A stretch of 64,000 bases of DNA from Medicago truncatula (GCF_003473485.1 NC_053046.1:5032001-5096000), one strand, 5' to 3'. Positions 48,917 to 61,224 are shown, counted from the first letter of the stretch. Notes: a model not told the origin generated them from the letters alone. Made by a program: numbers and translations.

Positions 48917-49979
48917 GTGTTCGAACTAACCTTCAATTCCGATCAAATCGAAGATGAAGCAAACGTTTGAACATGGCCGCAAGCTAAATGTGCGATTCCG
49001 ATCACAGGTGAATTCTCAAACCTTCAATTCCGTATTCGATTTCATCTTCGATTTTGTATTTGTTTTTCATCTTTGATTTCGTATTTGATTTCATCTATGA
49101 TTTTTTATTCGATTTCATCTTCAATTTCATATTTGAATTCATCTTTTCATATTCAATTCCATCTTCCATTTCATATTTGATTTGATCTTTGATTATGTAT
49201 TTGTTTTCATTTTTGGTTTCACATCTCCATTAGCTATCTTTGCTGAAGGTATTCCCATTGTTCTAATGCCTTGCTTTTTTTTTTTCTTTCACTTTTGTTT
49301 TTCACGTTGTAAAAATGGTTGAGATGAAGTGTGAGTTTTGTGTTGTGTTGGTTATTGTTTTCATTTTGCTTTTGTTTTGATTCGTGGTAGAATGCTTGTT
49401 TTGTGTTCGATAAAATGCTTCAACTAAACTTTATGACACAGTTCTTGTTTTGTGTTTGATAAAATGCCTCAATCAACCTTTATGGTACAATGCTTGATTT
49501 TTGTTTGATAAAATGCTTGAACCAAATTTTATTTACTTCTCAAAAATCTGTAATGTGATTCTCCAGCATCTATGCTCTTTAAATGTGTTTCAATTCTGCA
49601 AAACGAACAGAATTATTTGTTCGGAATGTGTTAATATTTATCTCAGAGTGGGGATGCTAGGTATCGCAGGGCATGGCAACAAATTTGTGATGTTAGTAGG
49701 GCTGAGTTCGACAAGATCTATCAATGTATTGGAGTTCAATTGGAGGAAATGGTAAGGGGTCTAGTTTCCTATTTTTCATTATTTGTGGATTTTATCCATG
49801 ATGCATTTAAAATTTTATATCTAGAACGTAAATGAGCAAGACTACGGCCATGAAGTAGCCGACATCATAAGGTAAGGCTTTAATATTTAAGTTGTTGACC
49901 TCGTTGTGAATGTTGAGGTTGAGAACAAGGGTATCACAACTGAGAATGTCAATGCAAGATAATGATGTGTTTTGATTGA

Positions 49980-50090
<111 letters not shown>

Positions 50091-50899
50091 TGATACTCAT
50101 CATACTGATAGCTAGTATTGTAACAACAACATTTGATTCCTAGCTCAAAGCCACTTAATTATCTTTGGTCTATATTACCACTTAAAATGGAATTGGACAT
50201 AGCAAATAGTTGAATGTTATTCATGTGACACCTTAAGATTAGTGGCCACTAGGACATCCTCCACTGAATCTATGACAGCCACCAAGTTCCTTCAAATGTT
50301 TTCCCAGTGCCATATATATTTTTCTATCACTGTACATATGTTTGAATTGATATATGATTTGAATTCTAAGATTATCTCTATTAGAGTTAAACTTCTATCA
50401 TGTTCAAATACAAACGCTCATGTAATTTGGGGAGTTTATTCTAATTGAGTTTTGTCTCCATTATTTATGAAGTCTCTGTTGAATGCAAATTCCCCTGCTG
50501 TTGTTGTTTATTCTAATTGACTTGTGAATTCTAAGATTATCTCTATTAGCTATTACACTTGTTTTTCTTAGTGTCCTTGTTGAGCATGGTATCAAAGTTG
50601 CAGTTTGGTAAGTTTCAGTTTTGCCACATTCAATTGATAATGATTCTCATGACAGAATCGTCCTTTGCATTAAATTGATGCGCAATACTGGTGATGAGAT
50701 AAGGAAGGGATGTCTGCAATCTTGCAGGCAGAACATTATGAAGATGATTGCGGATAAGCAACGCCACAAGACAAAGGAGGTTAAAGAGAAGGCTTGCATT
50801 TCTCCTGTGCAGCTTGATGACCTTAAAGAGAAGGGGGGAAATTGTGTTGGATGAAACCTTGTAATCATTTTTGTATGTAATTCAAATTGTGTTGTATAG

Positions 50900-52148
50900 T
50901 GATGAGATAAAACCGCAAGTGCACAGTCTTACCGAAGTAGTATGAAAAGAGTATCGTTCGGACAGGGAGTAATTTAATTCAATTAACCCTTGATGATGAT
51001 TAGAGGAGAAACAAGTTGTAAGTTGGGGTTTTCGAACGATTGAAAGATAATAATATAAAAGGAGCCTTGGGATCATTGGTTCATCTAAATAACAAGTCCT
51101 TCACAAACCAAACTATAAGCTTATAACTTTATGCTAGACCTAATTTCTCAAGACAGTTTCTCTTTTGTTCCTCTAGCAACCAAGCCTATTTCGCTGATTT
51201 GATTACTATTAGATTTTGGTTCCTCTAACAACCAAGCCTATTTCGCTGACTTGATCATTATTAGTTCCCTTGAAGATCTAAACTATGTGTCTCAAAGATT
51301 GCAAAGACTATTTCGTTGCCTTTGCAATCCTTGTCTAAATTCACTTGTTCGAATATCAAAGCTCCACTTTCGTTTTATGAATTGATATTTGAGATAATGG
51401 ATAAACAATTATCAAACCTTCCACTTTCGTTTCCACAGTTTGATAATGGTTTATCCATGTTAAAGCGGTGAACTTAGATAAGAAATTAGGGTTACATAAG
51501 ATTAAGGCTTAGAGCTTGGCTTGATTAGGATTATGTCATTTAGACTTATCCAACAATCCCAAGATAAAGAGAAGTCTACTCACTCATGTTCATCGTAGAC
51601 ATGGGGAAGAAGAGAGAAAACATAAAAGTAAATGACAAGAAAGTAAAAGAAAAGAAAAGATTTTTTATTAGAAAGACAATTGTCACTTATTGAATTCCAA
51701 ATTTCAAGAAAAGATGAATATTTGTGATGGCTGGCTACTCTATTTATAGCATACATTCGACTTAAAATCTAAGCAATTATATCACTAGAATGTTCCAGAA
51801 GAAACTGCGGGCTAAAATAGAGTAGCTTAAAATCTAAGCAAAAGCAGCAAAAGTGACTCTGGAGGGTGGCACGGCCGTGCCAATGCTAGCACGGGCCGTG
51901 CCAAGCTTATGACTTTGGGGGAGACATATTTTTGTCTCTGAATCTTCGTATTTTCACACTAAATCAGCTCCAAATCCCTTTCTTTTGCTCCAAGATTCAA
52001 TCCATCAAATATTCATTCCTGAAATATAATAAAATGCAATTTGTAGTAAACTATCTCAAAAAGAAAATAATACTAATATAAAATAAAATAAAATCTAATT
52101 AAAACTAAACTAAATAACATATAAAAATAGATAATAACTGACTCATCA
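50900..52148. mobile_element. solo LTR, 1249 bp
   Basis: Begins TGATGAGATAAAACC, ends GACTCATCA, and is flanked by perfect 5-bp duplications TATAG at 50895-50899 and 52149-52153. The interrupted host sequence (CAAATTGTGTTG) is recognisable on both sides. Contains a near-duplicate of about 60 bp around CAACCAAGCCTATTTCGCTG (51177 and 51230), a TATA-like CTATTTATAG at 51750, and the GC-rich motif CACGGCCGTGCC / CACGGGCCGTGCC. No primer-binding site or pol follows. Confidence 0.85.
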
Positions 52149-52693
52149 TATAGTTCAAATTGTGTTGCATAGTTTATTTTTGTTATGCAAGAATAAGAAC
52201 AGTGAAGGGGGGACATTTTATAGAGTATGTAATTCAAACTAGTTATTAAAACTTGTATCTAATATTGGTTAATTCAAATATGAATGAAATTTAAGCAAAG
52301 ACAAATTTGGTAAATTAAAAAAAAATTAGTTTAGACAATTTTGCGACACTTTTTACAACTCCTCAAAATTATAAATGTAACACTTTTTTATTGTTACAAG
52401 TGATACAAAAAGTGTTACAATAAGGTACCATTTGCAACACTTTTTGATTGTTACAGATAGTACTATAAAATGTAACTAAAACACTTTAGTAACACGGGCT
52501 TTACCTAACAATTGTTCAAGTGTTGCTAAATTTAATTAGTAACATTTTTCTTGATTTAGTTACAATTTTCAAGTGTTACTAATTGTCATTATTGTAGTAG
52601 TGGGTCTATAAGGTGCAAGTTCAACGATAATAGCTTAATCTTGTAACCTCTAAAAAAAACTTAATCTTGTAACCTAAAATGACATAGTGTAAA

Positions 52694-52867
52694 CCAAGTT
52701 GTTTGGGTTCCGGTGGCAAAGAGCTCCTTCCAAGCACGTATCCGTGGAATACCGGGGTTGATTTCCAGGGGGAACAGCGCTTGGTCAATGCGCATGCTTC
52801 TACGCACGAGCCGGATTAGTCGCCCACCTTTGGTGGTCGAAAACCGGTGCGAAAGCCGAAAAAAAAT
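52694..52867 (+). mobile_element. SINE, third family, with target duplication
   Basis: Starts near GTTTGGGTTCCGGTGGCAAA, with B-box-like GGGGTTGATTTCC, a GC-rich body (GCGCATGCTTCTACGCACGA) and an A-rich tail. Flanks ACATAGTGTAAA (52682-52693) and ACATAGTTTAAA (52868-52879) match at 11 of 12 positions. Its GC content contrasts sharply with the surroundings. Confidence 0.75.
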
Positions 52868-52879
52868 ACATAGTTTAAA

Positions 52880-54837
52880 TCATTCAGAGAAATGTTGTAA
52901 AATAGTTAGTAGTGTCACTTTAATTGATTGATTAAAATTTATCTGATTTCCAATTATTTTATATAAAAGACAGAGTGGATTAAGAATCAATGAATGAAAA
53001 AAAAAATGAATAATTAATAAGATAAATTAATGTTTATGATTAATTTTTTTTTTTTGAAAAAATGATAAAAAAAATTTAAATTTTTTGAAAGAGTAATTTT
53101 TAGAGAATGATAAAGGAAAATGCTTTGTTTCGCGGGAGAGTTTATCCTGACTAGATCACGAACAGTGTTGATATTTTAGTATATCTGGCCCACGTTCTCT
53201 CCACCAAACCATGATGAAATATTTTAAAGTTAATCAGAATGCAAAATGTTGCCCTATATTTAACCTAATTTTAATGGTTAATTTTAATGTATTACCGTTA
53301 TTTAATTAACCCTAACAAACTCCCTCTAGATGGTGAACGTGATAATTAATTGGTATCATCTCTCGTAACATAACCCATCTTCTTCCTCTTTTCCCTTAAC
53401 CAAATCAAACTCTCTCTCTCTCTCTCTCGATTACTTGGTCCTTCCCAGCAAGCTATGACCATGTTCGTCTCTCTCTCTCTGCTATGCATGTTTCCCTCTT
53501 CTCGCCCCCACTGCTCTCATCTGCTTCTTCTATCGATCTCATGTATCTCAATTCCTATACTCTTTCCTTTAATTGATTCAATTTATTTTCATGGTCGCAC
53601 GCTACACTAGATGGCTCGAATTTAATTTTTTGATTCTGTTTTTAGGGTTTTTGAGGGGATAAACACGATCTTTTGATAGTTTAGTAAAAATTTGATTTTG
53701 AGTTTGATTTTACATGCCCACTGACCTTTTACTCATTTATTCTCTTCTGCTCATATTTAAATCACCATTTTTTCTATTCCCCAGATTAAAGAAGAGTTTT
53801 TGAAGATACAGGTAATCCCATCACATTCTCCATGGTTCTTTTATTTTTGCTTTTGTGTTATGTATATTGCTTTTGTCCCATTTAAGTTAATATTTTATTT
53901 TTTTAACAATGAAATTAAACTTCATCTTATGTTTACTGTATATTGCTCTTTTATTTTTACTATGTATGCAGAAAGAAAATCTTGCAGAAAATTGATAGTA
54001 TGCACCTATTAATATGATTTATTTACATCTTAAAAATACATGTTATGCTTTCAATTGTTATTATCCGAAGTTAAACAAAACCAAACTGGAATCTGCATCT
54101 GTTTCTTATATGGTAGGCTTTGTGAATCAATTTTTCCACTTACTTTTGCCTCCCCCATCTTTTTGATATAATGTTTTTATGAACTTTCACCTATAATTTG
54201 ACTTATATTATTTGTGTGTTTTGGCTGCAGTGAGTGCTCAAATTTCGAAATCGTTGGGACTTAATACATTTGAAAATGTTGAGGATTCTGATGATGATGA
54301 AACACAACTTGGCGATGGTAATCACATTCCTTTCTTCCATGTGACTAGAGATTCTTCAAATTCTTATGTGAGGATAACAATTAATTGTTCGATACTTTTT
54401 TTTTCTTTTTTTCATTTTGTAATTTGGAATTATGCCTCAGACAACCTCTAATATGTCCTTAGTTTGTTTATTGTTTGTTCTTTATTACTTCTCTCCACTG
54501 TTGAATCGATGTCGCCAAATGCTTAATCAAATTTGGCACTGATCTCATCCGTCAAGATTGTTGGAAAAACATGGTAATTCTTTTATTCCTTCCTCTGTTT
54601 TTCTCTTTTGAAGTGCTCAAAGCGGCCGCCGCCGGCACCTATTGAAGGTTTATTGTTTCTTTCTTTATTCTAAAAAATTCTAAAAACTACGTTTTGTGCT
54701 AAAAAAATTTACAACATAATGTGGATGCATTGGTAAAAGAGGAATAAGAGGTTTATCAAGGAGGAAAACAATTACTAAAAAGAGGTTTTATTAGTTGTTT
54801 CAAAATTGATTTTTAGCTTAGAACAATAGTGACGTGG
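52880..54837. other. AT-rich stretch with exon-like islands, no gene assigned
   Basis: Contains CT-rich runs (53410-53430) and several short stretches bounded by AG and GT that read like exons: for example 54231-54319 (SAQISKSLGLNTFENVEDSDDDETQLGDG) and a GC-rich CGGCCGCCGCCGGC island near 54622. These could be fragments of a host gene picked up by a transposon or an unrecognised decayed gene. I cannot name a product. Confidence 0.3.
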
Positions 54838-54891
54838 GAAGGAGCGCTACATTTTTGCAGTCTATTCTTTTTGTTTCTAAGATAAATTTAA

Positions 54892-55176
54892 GGGTTAATA
54901 GTGCTTTTCACCCCTGTAATATATGTCATTTCCGGTTTTCGTCCCTATAAAATTTTCGGTTTGATTTTCACCCTCGTAAAAAATTTATTTTCCGGAAAAC
55001 ATCCTTAATAGGCCATTCAAAAACCAAAATTTCTTGAAAAAAAATTCTGAAAATGGCCTATTAGGGGTGTTTTCCGGAAAATAAAAATTTTACGAGGGTG
55101 CAAATCAAACCGAAAATTTTATAGGGGCGAAAACCAGAAACGACATATATTACAGGGTGAAAAACACTATTAACCC
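54892..55176. mobile_element. Mutator-type MITE, 285 bp, almost fully palindromic
   Basis: Begins GGGTTAATAGTGCTTTTCA and ends AAAAACACTATTAACCC. Perfect 9-bp duplications TAAATTTAA lie at 54883-54891 and 55177-55185. The two halves are inverse complements nearly throughout, through TTTTCCGGAAAA and CGAGGGTG segments. An empty version of this site exists near 59220. Confidence 0.9.
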
Positions 55177-55595
55177 TAAATTTAATAAGGTTCCTTCAAG
55201 TTGAGCCCTAAAGTTTATAGTTAGTAAAGGTTCACTTAGCATATACTCCCTCAGTCCTGAAATATAAGCAAAAAAAGGCCATTTTTTTTGTCCCAAAATA
55301 TAAGCAAAAAAAATTAAAGTTGACCAATTTTAATCTAGTGTTCCAAATTTACCCTTTTACATTTATGGAGCATGAACATTGAAAGTTCAATTACCTAAGC
55401 GTGTTTAAGGAGTATTGGAATTGGAATGCCACTAATATTAAGTACCTGCAATAGTTAAGTGTATTGGAATCATGGTTTACGGTATTGAAATCAACAGGAT
55501 TACAACTATTTAGTGTATTGAAATCACATGATAGTATTCATGCTTCCTTCTCCATTTGAAGTTTAATATTCTTCTTTTATCTCTATCACACAAAA

Positions 55596-55994
55596 ATGGC
55601 AGGACACCAACCTTTGTTTGATGGACCATCATTTGATTTGGGAATTGAAGAAGACACAGAGAATTTGTCACTTCTTATTGTGGAAGACACATTAGATAAA
55701 GAGGTGGAGAGTGACCAAGATCAAGAAGTAATTTCTCAAATTGATAACGAGGTAAAATGCTTAAAAACAAAGTCATCAAATGGAATGGAAGGTGAATCTA
55801 ATGCAAGGGAGGAGAAACATGGTTTAGATTTGCAAGTTATTGAACCCTATGATATAAGGTTTTTGGATTTGAACAGGGTTGATTTGGATTTGAATAAATT
55901 TCCAGAAGAGGGATTGGACTTTGGATATGAAAATGAAGAATTGAATGAAGAGGTTCATTGGTGGCTGAAGATTTTTGTGGATTCTTCATACTAG
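55596..55994 (+). CDS. hypothetical protein inside the mariner element, 132 residues
   Basis: Open frame opposite in strand to the transposase, starting at an ATG in context (aaaATGgca) and ending TAG. The product is acidic (many Glu and Asp), with the phrases FDGPSFDLGI near the start, LDLNRVDLDLNKFP, and VHWWLKIFVDSSY at the end. PSFDLGI-type phrases occur in plant proteins associated with Ulp1-family transposon genes as I recall, so it may be a captured fragment; this is tentative. No known domain, signal or membrane segment. It could be fortuitous, but 132 codons without a stop in AT-rich DNA is notable. Confidence 0.35.
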   Translation: MAGHQPLFDGPSFDLGIEEDTENLSLLIVEDTLDKEVESDQDQEVISQIDNEVKCLKTKSSNGMEGESNAREEKHGLDLQVIEPYDIRFLDLNRVDLDLNKFPEEGLDFGYENEELNEEVHWWLKIFVDSSY

Positions 55995-56595
55995 ACGTCA
56001 TTGAAAATAAAGCAAGGCAAATTATGAATAATTATGTTGTGTGTTTCTTTTCTATCTTTGGCTAATCATTCATAATTTGATACTACATGGAATTGAATGA
56101 ATTGTATCTTCTTCTATTATTTGAATTAATGGAATTGGCTAATATCTTCAGCTTATGAGTCGTTATTATTTGTTTATGGGTATTTGAAGAATAAACACTA
56201 TTTATACTATTGCATTACAAAATTCTCATTATTCCAGAAAAATTAAAATAAATAACCATAAACAAGGTTCAATACTACTACTGCACCGCAAACAAAAAGA
56301 GTACGAAGAAATTGAAAACAAATCAATTTCCTTTATTTTACTAAGGCTAATTAGTTGCATGTAGTAAACTCAATTCATTGTTCACAAAAACACAAAACAT
56401 AGCTAGTATCATCCAAACAAATCTTGATCACAAACAAAGCTTGATCACGATAAACTTCCGCACCAGCCTCCTCAAACAATACCACACGCCATCATCAATC
56501 AATATTTGAATACCTAAATAAGCAAAAGTCCATCAGAAAATTACCTACTCAATCACTTTGAAACAAGGAAAAAATATTAGCATAGAAAAATTACC

Positions 56596-58370
56596 TTAAT
56601 GAACATTGTTTAAGTATTCCATAGTTTCAGTGACCAAGTGCCAATCACAATCTAGGGTAGTGGGTAGCTTGTCTTGTCTAAAAAGCGCATCTTTTTGCAT
56701 ATGAGGAGCTTTGTAATCATTATTTCCTTTGGCCTTCATTATCTCAATCATGCCTAATTGGAGCGACAGAAAAATCTTGTTTGAATCTATACTAGAAAAT
56801 ATGTCAAAGGCATTTTGCACAGCTTGGATAAGCTCATTGACTGTTCTGGTCACTTCCCTTTGTTGCAAAGACTGAATAGCACTAAAAAAAACCAAGTCCA
56901 AAGCATTCAAGTCCGGAGAATTTGGCGGTTGACAAGTCAGACGAATATCGAACCCACCTTCAGAAGCCGCTGCACAAAATTTTGCATCGTCTACACGTAT
57001 ATGACACGGTGCATTATCTTGTTGTATGTAAATGGTTTCACCTACACTTTCACGCGACCATTTTTCTTTGATTGCCAGTAAAACCTTGTTTATCAAGAAC
57101 CAACGATACACTTATTTAGTTATGGAAGTAATCGGTTTTGTAACAAGTGTTCCTGCTGCCCTGTTGACACTTGACCTTATTGCAGGTACTTCATGAACTA
57201 GGGGGAACATGCCTATTTTACCTGAAAACGTCTCGTTACCATCACTGTCAAATCTAGGTCGAGCCACTGCGGCTAAAACCATGACCTTAGTAATGTAGTT
57301 TTTGTTTTTGCACGTATGATGTGCGTCAGCCTCATCTGATAAAAGGTAATATTTCTTGTTTTTTTTAGTCATTTCAAACCATTTTTCATCGATATGGACG
57401 ACATTATACATTGACTTAAACTTCGGTTCTTGAGGAATGCTACTATCCTCGAGATTGGACAAGCAAAATCTAAGACGACTTTTCATATTGTTTTCATTCA
57501 AATGTGGCTTTAATGGACTTGAAATTCGTCGTAAAATCCCTTCTTTTTTGTTCCTCAGCAATATATTCTTGTTAACACCTATGGCATGTCCTAGTGCTCT
57601 ATATGTACTGCACTTATCTAACGGCACGTCACACACTTTTTCCATATCAACCTCAATTCTTTTTCTACCACAATTTTTTGTTTTTTTATGGCGAGCATCT
57701 CCACTTTGACGTATTTGTTTCAAAACTCGATAAATGACATCTTTAGAGACTGAATAAGTTGAAGCCAATCTTACCACAGTGCCGCGTTTGAGCTTGCCAT
57801 TATGACTTTCGCTTAACAATATCTGAGCAACGGCCTCTCGTTCGGTATTACTCAGAAATGAACGCTTTCCTTTAGATGGTTCTGTCTCACATGGATAAAT
57901 CAAAGATAAATTAAAACTTAATAAATAATGTTATAAGATAAAACCATCATTACAAATACTCCTTTCGTGTTATTAAAACATAACTTAAAACTTAAAAATG
58001 ATAATGGTAGTTATAACAGGGTAGTAACAATCATGAAATTTGAGTATGATTTAACAGGGTAGTAACAATCATAAAATTAAAACTATGAAACACCATAAGA
58101 ACTGCTTTTGGATTAAAGGGTAGTAATAACAATACAAATCTAACATGTGAAATTGCATGAAACACCTTCGTCGAATTCATCATCACCATCATGTTCATCT
58201 TCTGAAATTGCAGCATCTTCTGAAATTGCAGCACCTCCTTCATCATTTGGATCATGTTGAGCTTCTAAAACTGCAGTACCTCCGCCGGTAATTACAGTCT
58301 TGCGGTTTTCCACGTCACCTCCTTCATCATTTGGATCAGGTTGAGCTTCTAAATCAATATCTAAAGACAT
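56596..58370 (-). pseudogene. mariner-like transposase (DD39D), one premature stop
   Basis: Two exons are inferred. Exon 1 (58370-58166) is an acidic N-terminus with internal repeats (two PNDEGG units and tandem AAISED). A 284-bp GT-AG intron follows, then exon 2 (57881-56596). The combined frame spans 496 codons before the final stop. The N-terminal part of exon 2 holds the helix-turn-helix region (TVVRLASTYSVSKDVIYRVL). Catalytic residues are Asp233 in VVHIDEKWF, Asp357 in IQQDNAPCH and Asp397 in LNALDLVFF, with 39 residues between the last two as in plant mariner transposases. A TAA at 57112-57114 interrupts the frame between PITSITK and VYRWFLINKV, where relatives usually have Glu. All else is open, so inactivation is probably recent. 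Cut-and-paste transposition at TA sites is the family's activity. Confidence 0.9.
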
Positions 58371-58812
58371 GTTTAAATCAATTTCTAAAAGTTCACTAGC
58401 TATTTAAATGTGAAATTTTAATTTAATAGGCGGGAATGATAATTTTCATTTAGCGGGTATAAAATCCATTCAAAAAATTTCGTTAAAAGGAGGATATTAT
58501 TAGAAGTTTTGATTTCAGTTGGTGGTGCAGACTACAAGTATCTGTCATTAAGACTAGGTGGTAGTGGGATAGTTGCATGGAATACAAATAGTACACGTGA
58601 TTAATAATGTGTCACTGATGAAGTGTTTTTGTTTTCAATGTGTGTAAGGGTAAATTAGGAATATTGAATTTTTATTTGATAAAATTTAGAGTAGTCAATG
58701 AATAATGATTGATTTTCTTAATAAGTGTGTTTTTTTTTTTTTTCGCTTATATTTCAGGACGGATGGAGTATTACTCAAAATATAAAAGAAAATGTTCATC
58801 AGTAAGGATTAT

Positions 58813-59170
58813 AATAAGAATACGGGAAGGAGCTGATTTAGTTCAGGGTTTTGGAGCAACTACTTTTTGTTTGAGTGCTGATGCATTTTTGTACTTTTCT
58901 GTTTCGGCTGCAAGTCTATTTCAGTTTTTTTATTGTTGGCTGCCTTCCATGTTGTTTTCTGCAGCTGTGTTGTGCAATGCAAGTCTGATGTGAATGTTTT
59001 CTGCTTTGATTCGTTTTCCGTCTGTGTTTATGCAACTGCAGTTTTGTTTTGCAGGGTTATCAGTTCAGCTTCGCTTCTTTAATCACTGTTGAGGTTGTTT
59101 TGTGCGTTTTGTTGCCCTGCTGCAGTTTCCTTTGACATTGGTTTTTTAGCCAAGAACAACATTGACATAT
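58813..59170. other. spacer between the two duplication copies
   Basis: About 360 bp with many TGCAGTT/TGCTGCAG phrases. No gene recognised. Confidence 0.4.
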
Positions 59171-59324
59171 GAAGGTGCAGTGCATTTTTGCAGTCTATTC
59201 GTTTTGTTTCTAAAATAAATTTATTAAGGTTGCTTCAAGTTGAGCCCTAAAGCTTATAGTTAGTAAAGGTTCACTTAGCATATATTACTCAAAATATAAA
59301 AGAAAATGTTCATAGTAAGGATTA
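59171..59324. repeat. copy 2 of the duplication: empty site for MITE and mariner
   Basis: Aligns with 54838-58812 after removal of the two transposons. TAAATTTATTAAGG here corresponds to the MITE site, and AGCATATATTACTC to the mariner site with a single TA. Only scattered substitutions separate the copies. Confidence 0.9.
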
Positions 59325-60858
59325 GAGATTTCAAACTTGATTTTGAATTATTTTACCAGTTATGCAAGCAAGTGAATTTGAAATGCATTTAGTATCACCT
59401 TGCTTCTCTCATATCTACTCTAATTATTTTATGTGATATGTGTAGTGTCCTTCATCTTTTGTTTAGTCTATTCAATTCATCTCTTTTGTTATTTTTTCTT
59501 TGAATTATCGAGTTTGTTTTATCTTTCCATATATCATATATATATATATGATGAACACGCATATCGTTAAGGGTTTAGAAATCATTATGAAATTGTATGA
59601 ATGTTGAATAAACGCCAAAAGGGTTTGGTTGTATACAGTCCCTTGCATATGTAAAATATGTTTAGTACCCCTTTCAATTAATAGCTTTTAATACTAATCA
59701 AGTTACCTACTAAAAATTATGAAATAAATATGATTGAAGTGAAAGCCATATTTCTTTGGCATCCCTTCTGTGGTTGAAATGAAAGTGTTATCTTACTAAT
59801 ATTTTCATACTTGAATGGCTGGGGCATATCACATATTTTATATATATGTTTTGGCATTTTATTATTTCATCCCCCATGATTTTGGCTTATAGTTAGGTGT
59901 TTTTTCTTCAAAAAGTCTATGGTATGCATGGTTTGTTCCCTTTCAATGTGAGGACAACCCTTTTTCAGTTGATTCTTTGGTATCCCTTTTTAAGTTGATA
60001 GACTTTTATGCAACACTTTGATGTGCATGCGGTGTCCCTTTTAATTGTTTTGGTGGGAAAGCATTCCTTGGCCTAACATGAGAGTATTATGAATTTATTG
60101 TCCTTGGGCAAACGAATCTCATGCTTTTCTTTATGATTTGTTTGTCTTTGTTATATACTCAAGATTAGAGATGGGTTCAGCCATGTAGTTTATAGATCGA
60201 CTCACTTTTTTGTAAAATTCATCTTTGTGACCAAAGTGATTTTGTATTAATTGTCATAATGTGGGTTGTGTGTGACCTAGTGCCTTTTAAAGGAAAATTT
60301 GGAGTAAGTTTGATCATGGGTTTGTATAGAGGGCTTGGTGTCTACTAATTGAGTTATTGAGGGAGTTTGTAACCTTTTGGTTTCATTGTGCAGTGAAGAA
60401 AAGAATTAAAAACATGAAGTTGTGCATGAAAGGTTGTTTTAAGTCATATGATGGCACTCACTTGAATCATTGCTGCAGTTATGCCCCTTGGTGTGTTGAT
60501 AATGAAACTGTGCAGCGTTCTTGAGCAATGCAACAACTGTTTTGTCGTATACTATTTCGGCTTGGTTTTGTACTTACTGATGATTGAGTGACATGGTTGC
60601 TTACTGTCATGTTGTAAAATTGTTCGTGGCGTAGACATGTAATGATTAGAGTTTATTTGATCTACATAGACTAGCCTAAAATTAAATAAGCAAACTATAA
60701 TGTTATATTCTTTTTTCTTTATAGTATTTGAAAGATAACATAATGCTTCAAATTGTTAGATTTTGCTCTACCAAAAAATATCGTTAGTTTTGTTTTTTTT
60801 TTTTGAAGTTTCAAATTGTTAGATAAATACATGATAGTTTCAAAATGTTAGAAGACAA
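59325..60858. other. AT-rich, nothing recognised
   Basis: Probably lies within the Helitron whose 3' end is at 62066. No helicase or Rep sequence could be read here and no boundary was found. Confidence 0.35.
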
Positions 60859-61224
60859 TTGTTGCTTCTGGAATTCCAAAAGGATTATATTCCAAGGTTA
60901 TCGTTGATTCCATCTGATAAAAGAATCTCATTCATGTTTCAACGAAGACAATTTTCATTGATTGTTTCCTTTGCTATGACTATCAATATAATTCAAGGAC
61001 AATCACTTAAACATGTTGGAATCTATCTGCTTCAATCAATTTTCTTAAATGCGCAACTATATGTTGCCGTGTCTAGAGTTACTAATAGGAAGAGCTTGAA
61101 GATATTGGTTGATGATGACGAAGGAGATGATACAAATAATGTAACATCAAATGTGGTCTATAAATATTCCAAAATGTATTTTAGTTGGTTCCTATGTCAA
61201 ACAAACTTTGGATATTATTATTAA
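60859..61224 (+). pseudogene. Helitron RepHel helicase C-terminal relic (PIF1-like)
   Basis: The frame carries YIPRLSLIPSDKRISFMFQR, then SFAMTINIIQGQSLKHVGIYL (helicase motif V, normally TINKSQGQ) and QLYVAVSRVTNRKSLKIL (motif VI), then VTSNVVYK. These are the last segments of the PIF1-type helicase in plant Helitrons. The Rep domain and the helicase Walker motifs are absent, the KSQ of motif V has become IIQ, and the upstream sequence is out of frame. Confidence 0.85.

Larger units (their letters stand above)
55246..58768. mobile_element. full-length mariner-like element, 3523 bp
   Basis: The left terminus CTCCCTCAGTCCTGAAATAT and the inverse of the right terminus CTCCATCCGTCCTGAAATAT share over 25 bp with few mismatches. 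TA dinucleotides flank it at 55244-55245 and 58769-58770. It contains a minus-strand DD39D transposase gene and an unrelated plus-strand frame. The paralogous empty site at 59279-59290 (GCATATATTACTC) shows exactly one TA and no insert. The termini are of the kind shared with Stowaway MITEs. Confidence 0.93.
54838..58812. repeat. copy 1 of a segmental duplication (interrupted by two transposons)
   Basis: The sequence outside the MITE (54892-55176) and the mariner (55246-58768) matches 59171-59324 closely, from GAAGG through TTTTTGCAGTCTATTC and GTTGAGCCCTAAAG to CAAAATATAAAAGAAAATG. Removing the two elements and one copy of each target duplication leaves about 150 bp that aligns with copy 2. 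Confidence 0.9.

Noticed and set aside
50621..50854. 77-residue frame as CACTA transposase
   Set aside because: It lacks any recognisable transposase motif. Noted only as an unknown frame in the element.
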